Origin: an uncultured Coriobacteriaceae bacterium
GTDB taxonomy: Bacteria > Actinomycetota > Coriobacteriia > Coriobacteriales > Eggerthellaceae
Direction of reading: 5' to 3'
Length of the DNA stretch: 9,805 nt
Assembly: GCA_902767025.1 (NCBI GenBank)
Contig: CACXFZ010000089.1
Coordinates: 1 to 9,805 of the forward strand
Position numbers and translations under genes: made by a program. Of this stretch, positions 6,506-9,805 are shown piece after piece (the first letter of the stretch is position 1; every line of letters begins with the position of its first letter). The notes below the pieces were generated by a model, which was not told the DNA's origin, made no database searches, and saw only the letters and a list, made by a program, of their open reading frames with translations.

Positions 6506-7807
6506 CTAGGCCCCTTTCATGGTGAGTTTGGTTTGGATGATGCGGCGCACCGATTCGTCGATGCGTTCGGTGGTGATCCTGCCCTCGTCGATGGCGTTGA
6601 GCACGCCGCGATAGGCGGCTTCGAAGCTCTCGGGCATCAGCACGATGTCCACACCCGCCTCGATGGCGAGCACGCCCACTTCGGCTTGGTCGTAGGAGTC
6701 GGTGATGGCGCCCATGGCCAGGGAGTCGGTGACGATGATGCCCTTGAACCCAAGCTGGTTGCGCAGGGTGTCGGTCACGATGTTGCGGGAAAGCGACGCC
6801 GGCGTGGAGTCGCCCGTCACCTGGGGGCAGGCCAGGTGCCCGACCATGATCATCGGGACGCCGGCCTTGATGGCCTCGCTGAACGGGATGAACTCTTCGG
6901 TTTGCATCTCCCCGATGGTCTTCTCCGTCGTAATGGCAGAGTAGTGCGAGTCGCCCAGGGCGGCACCGATGCCGGGGAAGTGCTTGGCGCAGCACAGGAT
7001 GCCGGCTTCCGAGAAGCCCTCGACCTGGGCTGCGACCATTGGGGCGACCTCGTCTGCCGTGTCGCCGAACGAGCGGCTCGCCATGACGTCGCTCAAGGGG
7101 TTGTTCGCGATGTCGGCCACGGGGGCGAAGTCGACGTTGAAGCCGAGCTTGGTCAGGTACTCGCCCATCGTCCGTCCGGCCTCGCGCGCCTTCTCGGTGT
7201 CGTCCGATGCGCCGATGTCGGCCATGTCACCCAGGTTCTCGGCATCGAATCCCGGCCTGCCGCCGACACGGGTGACTTCGCCGCCTTCCTCGTCAACGCA
7301 CAGGAACATGGGCAGGTCGATGGCGTTCTTTGCATATTCCTGCGTGTTCTTGAGCATTTCGGTGGTCTGCTCGGCGTCTTCCAGGTTCGGCGCCATGTAG
7401 ATGACCCCTCCCACGGGGCGGTCGTCGATGGCGATGCGCGTCAGGTCGCCTGCAGCCGTCACCAGATCGGCCCCGGTCAGGGCCTCGGGGGTGACGATGA
7501 ACATCTGGGCCACCTTCTGCTCGAGCGTCATGCTGCCGAGTTTCTGGTCCACCTGCGCATCGATGGTCAGGGCCGCCTGGGAACTCGCCGATGCAGACGA
7601 TGCGGCCGACGACGCGACGCTGGTTGTGCCGCTGGTCGCATTGGGTTGCGCGTGCTGGGTTCCGAAGCCGCCGGTGGCGAACCACCCGATCAGCGCCACC
7701 ACGAGCGCCACGGCCGCAGCCACGATCGTGATGCGGCTGAGGTTGGGGTGGCTCGAAGTCGGCTCCACCGTATGCGGCTTGAAAGAGCTGTTGCCAGGTT
7801 GGTTCAT
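6506..7807 (-). CDS. nagZ: Membrane-anchored GH3 beta-N-acetylhexosaminidase (NagZ-like)
   Basis: The 433-aa product has a short cytoplasmic head (1-25), one hydrophobic segment (27-44) that acts as a signal anchor, a Ser/Ala/Thr linker (57-80) and a glycoside hydrolase family 3 barrel from about 83 to 430. Diagnostic motifs are CVDEEGGEVTRV (170-181), the NagZ-type loop KHFPGIGAALGDSH (275-288) with the His288 acid/base paired to Asp286, and IVTDSLAMGAI (358-368) with the nucleophile Asp361. The KHFPG-to-DSH loop separates NagZ-type enzymes, which remove N-acetylglucosamine from peptidoglycan fragments, from other GH3 enzymes. Unlike cytoplasmic proteobacterial NagZ, the anchor places this one outside the membrane, as in Gram-positive wall turnover. 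It starts 15 bases after the GIDE-protein stop with only a weak ribosome site, and runs into acpP. The stop is TAG. The exact sugar substrate is inferred. Confidence 0.88.
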   Translation of the reverse strand: MNQPGNSSFKPHTVEPTSSHPNLSRITIVAAAVALVVALIGWFATGGFGTQHAQPNATSGTTSVASSAASSASASSQAALTIDAQVDQKLGSMTLEQKVAQMFIVTPEALTGADLVTAAGDLTRIAIDDRPVGGVIYMAPNLEDAEQTTEMLKNTQEYAKNAIDLPMFLCVDEEGGEVTRVGGRPGFDAENLGDMADIGASDDTEKAREAGRTMGEYLTKLGFNVDFAPVADIANNPLSDVMASRSFGDTADEVAPMVAAQVEGFSEAGILCCAKHFPGIGAALGDSHYSAITTEKTIGEMQTEEFIPFSEAIKAGVPMIMVGHLACPQVTGDSTPASLSRNIVTDTLRNQLGFKGIIVTDSLAMGAITDSYDQAEVGVLAIEAGVDIVLMPESFEAAYRGVLNAIDEGRITTERIDESVRRIIQTKLTMKGA

Positions 7808-7822
7808 AGGATGGGTCCAAAC

Positions 7823-9001
7823 TTACTTCAGGGCGTGGATGACTTCTGCTTCTTGCTTCACGGCGAAGTACGACGAAGGATAGCTCGAAGACATCGAGTG
7901 ACCCATGTGGATGTCGCTGTCGTGGCGGTAGATCTCGCCCAGGCAGTAGATGGGGCTGTTCAGGGGCACGACGTCCTCGATCAGGCGGTAGCCGCGGAAG
8001 GACGACTGCTGCTGGTTCTGGGGACGGCCCGTGGACGACTGGGCGCTGGGGGTGGCCAGGGTGGCCAGCAGGGCGCCCAGGCCGATGCCGATCAGGCTGC
8101 CCATGTCCCCGCCGGGGCGGATCTTGGGGCCGCCGTAGCCGCCGAAGCTGCCCGACGAAAACGCGCCGCCCAGGAAGATGTCCAGGTCGTTGGGAACGCC
8201 GCCGAACCCGCCGCCGTAGAAGCTGCGGTTGCTGCGCTCGTCGAAGTCGTCGCGGTCGAACTTGATGTTGCTGTTCAGCGCGGAAGCGGGGATGTCCACG
8301 ATCGTGCGCGTGCCTGTGGCGGTTGCATAGGCGGGCTGCCATGCAAAACGCGGGAACAGCACGCTGGCCAGGCCCTGCGCCGCTCCGGCGAGCACGTTGT
8401 GGCCCGCCTGGACAGCGCGGCCCATCATCGCGTAGGCGTTAGAGCCCCTCGAGTTTTGGCTGCTTGCCTGGTTGAACGCCTTGGAGAAGTCGGAGTTCGG
8501 CCCCTCGACGCGGTTGGTGGCGTTTACCAGGATGCAGTTGTTGCCGAACGTGTCCAGGTCGACGTAGACGCGCGTGTCGCCGGACGAGTCGGTGAAGTAG
8601 AACGGGTCGATCGACTTCTCGTGGGCCACCAGGGTTTCCACGTCGCGCCCGTCGCGGTTCTCGATGCGATAGCAGCGCAGGTCGTAGTAGGCCACTTCGC
8701 GCCTGCTGTACGGGGCGATGACGCCGCCGCTGCCCATCGACTTGCCGATGAGCTCGCAGTAATGGCGGTAGTTCGACGAATTAGAGGTTTCGGCCATGTC
8801 GTCCATGACGGCCACCGCGTCGACGATGCGCGAAGTTTGCGTCATCTTGATGTCTTCCACCAGCTGCGTGGTGTCGGTGCGCTTCGGCTGGCTGGCAGTC
8901 TTCGTCTCGGTCGGCTTCATGCTGGTCATGCGCTTGAAGAGGAAGATGCCAAGTCCCACGATCACGAGGATCATAGTCAATTCGAGGATTGCGTCGTCCA
9001 T
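7823..9001 (-). CDS. Membrane protein with a GIDE-like (MUL1-type) domain and a long Gly-rich insert
   Basis: The 392-aa product starts with a hydrophobic helix (about 6-23) followed by the basic KRMTSMKP stretch and a Lys/Thr/Gln-rich linker. Residues 80-150 resemble the first half of the GIDE domain known from the mitochondrial ligase MUL1 and many bacterial proteins: GKSMGSGGVIAPYSRREVAYYDLRCY, then DPFYFTDSSGDTRVYVDLD. The closing half seems to be at 340-391 (LIEDVVPLNSPIYCLGEI, then SSYFAVKQEAEVIHALK). Between them lie about 190 residues, much longer than expected, rich in Gly, Ser and Asn, with a hydrophobic Gly-rich stretch at 297-317 that may touch the membrane. There is no RING finger, so ubiquitin-ligase activity should not be assumed. 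AAGGG (9009-9013) lies 7 bases before the ATG. A TATAAT promoter precedes it, and nagZ and acpP follow. The domain call rests on pattern memory without a profile search. The function is unknown. Confidence 0.7.
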   Translation of the reverse strand: MDDAILELTMILVIVGLGIFLFKRMTSMKPTETKTASQPKRTDTTQLVEDIKMTQTSRIVDAVAVMDDMAETSNSSNYRHYCELIGKSMGSGGVIAPYSRREVAYYDLRCYRIENRDGRDVETLVAHEKSIDPFYFTDSSGDTRVYVDLDTFGNNCILVNATNRVEGPNSDFSKAFNQASSQNSRGSNAYAMMGRAVQAGHNVLAGAAQGLASVLFPRFAWQPAYATATGTRTIVDIPASALNSNIKFDRDDFDERSNRSFYGGGFGGVPNDLDIFLGGAFSSGSFGGYGGPKIRPGGDMGSLIGIGLGALLATLATPSAQSSTGRPQNQQQSSFRGYRLIEDVVPLNSPIYCLGEIYRHDSDIHMGHSMSSSYPSSYFAVKQEAEVIHALK

Positions 9002-9064
9002 AGTTAGTCCCTTCGGTTCGCATTACGCCGTGAATGTTCCGGCGCCATGGCATTGCTGGGAACG

Positions 9065-9070
9065 ATTATA
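9065..9070 (-). promoter_or_regulatory. Perfect TATAAT -10 box for the GIDE-nagZ-acpP operon
   Basis: On the minus strand TATAAT occupies 9070 down to 9065, 63 bases before the ATG at 9001. No good -35 hexamer is found at 16-18 bases; that stretch overlaps the foot of the upstream terminator stem. In such GC-rich DNA an exact consensus box in the only sizeable gap of this strand is a meaningful signal. Confidence 0.55.
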
Positions 9071-9091
9071 CCTGTTGCACCTGCAGAAACG

Positions 9092-9128
9092 CGCAGGACC
9101 GCGGCCGGGCGACGGCAGCGGTCCTGCG
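9092..9128 (-). terminator. Terminator hairpin downstream of pspA
   Basis: CGCAGGACCGC (9092-9102) pairs perfectly with GCGGTCCTGCG (9118-9128). The 15-base loop can extend slightly by GCC/GGC pairing. On the minus strand it begins 25 bases after the pspA stop and is followed by CGTTTC, giving only a short T run. It probably ends most pspA transcripts before the GIDE promoter. Confidence 0.65.
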
Positions 9129-9153
9129 ACAAACGCGTTCGTGCAAAGGTGGC

Positions 9154-9805
9154 TTACAGGCCCAGTTCCTTCTTCAGGCGATCCATCTCGCTGTCGATGG
9201 CGGCCGTCTTGGCCATGTCGCTGAACTGCTGCTCGGCGTCGATTTCGGCACCGTTGAGCTCGGTGTAGGCTTCGGCAACCGACTCCTGCTCGACGATCTT
9301 GCGCTCCATCTTGTCCAGCTTGGCGAACGCCGAATCGGTGTCAACCGAGCCGATGGAGGTGGCAACGTCCTTGCTTGCCTCGGCCATGCGGGCGCGGGCG
9401 ATCAGCACGTTCTGACGGGAGCGGGCCTCGTCGAGCTTCAGCTTCAGGTCCATGACCTGGGCGCGCATCTTCTCGACCTGGGCGGTGATGTTGTCGTAGC
9501 TTTCCTGCAGGGCCTCAACCTGGGCATCCAGGCCGACCTTGGCTTCCAGGGCCTTGCGGGCGAGGCCTTCGTCGCCGTTCTTCAGGGCCAGCTTGGCCTT
9601 GTCGTTCCAGTCGGCTACCTTGGCCTGTGCGTCGGCAAGTTCCTTGGCAGCAACTTTCTGGGATCCCATTGCCTGACCCAAGGCTTCGGTGGCAGCGTCA
9701 ACTTCCTCTTCCATTTCGAGGATCAGCTGCTTGACCATCTTCACCGGATCTTCGGCCTTGTCGATAAGGTCGTTGATGTTGGCGGCCAGGATGTCGGCGA
9801 TACGT
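9154..9805 (-). CDS. pspA: PspA/IM30 family membrane-stress protein (5' end beyond the window)
   Basis: The visible 216 residues belong to the phage-shock protein A / Vipp1 (IM30, ESCRT-III-like) family, peripheral proteins that polymerise on the inner face of damaged membranes. The frame continues to the right edge as RIADILAANINDLIDKAEDP, the family's N-terminal helix, so only about the first five to ten residues are missing. An ATG at 9744 is an internal Met, not the start. Conserved features include KMVKQLILEMEEE just after that helix and the hairpin segment KNGDEGLARKALEAK. The rest is long alternating charged/hydrophobic coiled-coil helices, followed by MEEE-type acidic turns and a C-terminal helix ending in MDRLKKELGL. 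The stop is TAA. The next gene is 152 bases away across a terminator and a promoter, so the two are neighbours on the same strand but probably separately transcribed. No pspF, pspB or pspC homologue is visible. Confidence 0.88.
   Translation of the reverse strand, partial: RIADILAANINDLIDKAEDPVKMVKQLILEMEEEVDAATEALGQAMGSQKVAAKELADAQAKVADWNDKAKLALKNGDEGLARKALEAKVGLDAQVEALQESYDNITAQVEKMRAQVMDLKLKLDEARSRQNVLIARARMAEASKDVATSIGSVDTDSAFAKLDKMERKIVEQESVAEAYTELNGAEIDAEQQFSDMAKTAAIDSEMDRLKKELGL

Noticed and set aside
6503..9007. An 834-codon plus-strand open frame opposite nagZ and the GIDE gene
   Set aside because: Register-aligned shadow of the minus-strand genes, whose GH3 motifs and membrane anchor are clear.

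Overview
This is high-GC bacterial DNA with dense genes, short intergenic gaps and almost complete avoidance of TTA, CTA and TCA codons. The protein types fit a high-GC Gram-positive actinobacterium: a non-discriminating-type AspRS, an LTA-synthase-like sulfatase, a membrane-anchored GH3 hexosaminidase and PspA. I would guess the class Coriobacteriia (Eggerthella-like), but that placement is inference and no marker here proves it.

Left, plus-strand half. The window opens in the acidic C-terminal tail of an unidentified protein (1-238). A small two-helix membrane protein of unknown function (381-764) follows behind an extended -10 promoter. Next come hisS (858-2159, with its own extended -10 element) and aspS (2195-3976), the familiar hisS-aspS pair. 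A polytopic membrane protein with a large extracellular sulfatase domain of the LtaS/phosphoglycerol-transferase type (4031-6238) closes this strand. The striking point is aspS. Its reading frame is intact from start to stop except for one in-frame TAG at 2798-2800, where the family has a tyrosine just before the conserved ALPQSPQ segment. The stop separates the anticodon-binding domain and motif 1 from catalytic motifs 2 and 3 of an essential enzyme.

Right, minus-strand half. The genes converge on the first half at a perfect 14-bp inverted repeat (6242-6274). In transcription order they are pspA (runs off the right edge), a terminator hairpin and a TATAAT promoter, a GIDE-domain membrane protein (7823-9001), a nagZ-like GH3 enzyme (6506-7807) and acpP for an acyl carrier protein (6284-6502). 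The last three are closely spaced and look like one operon. The theme is the envelope: membrane-stress effector, membrane-anchored GIDE protein, wall-sugar hydrolase and fatty-acid carrier.

There is no sign of a CRISPR array, insertion sequence, prophage, tRNA or rRNA. The candidate for something unusual is the amber codon in aspS, considered with the fact that TAG is the ordinary stop of three of the nine complete or 3'-complete genes here. No gene-free stretch exceeds 300 bases.
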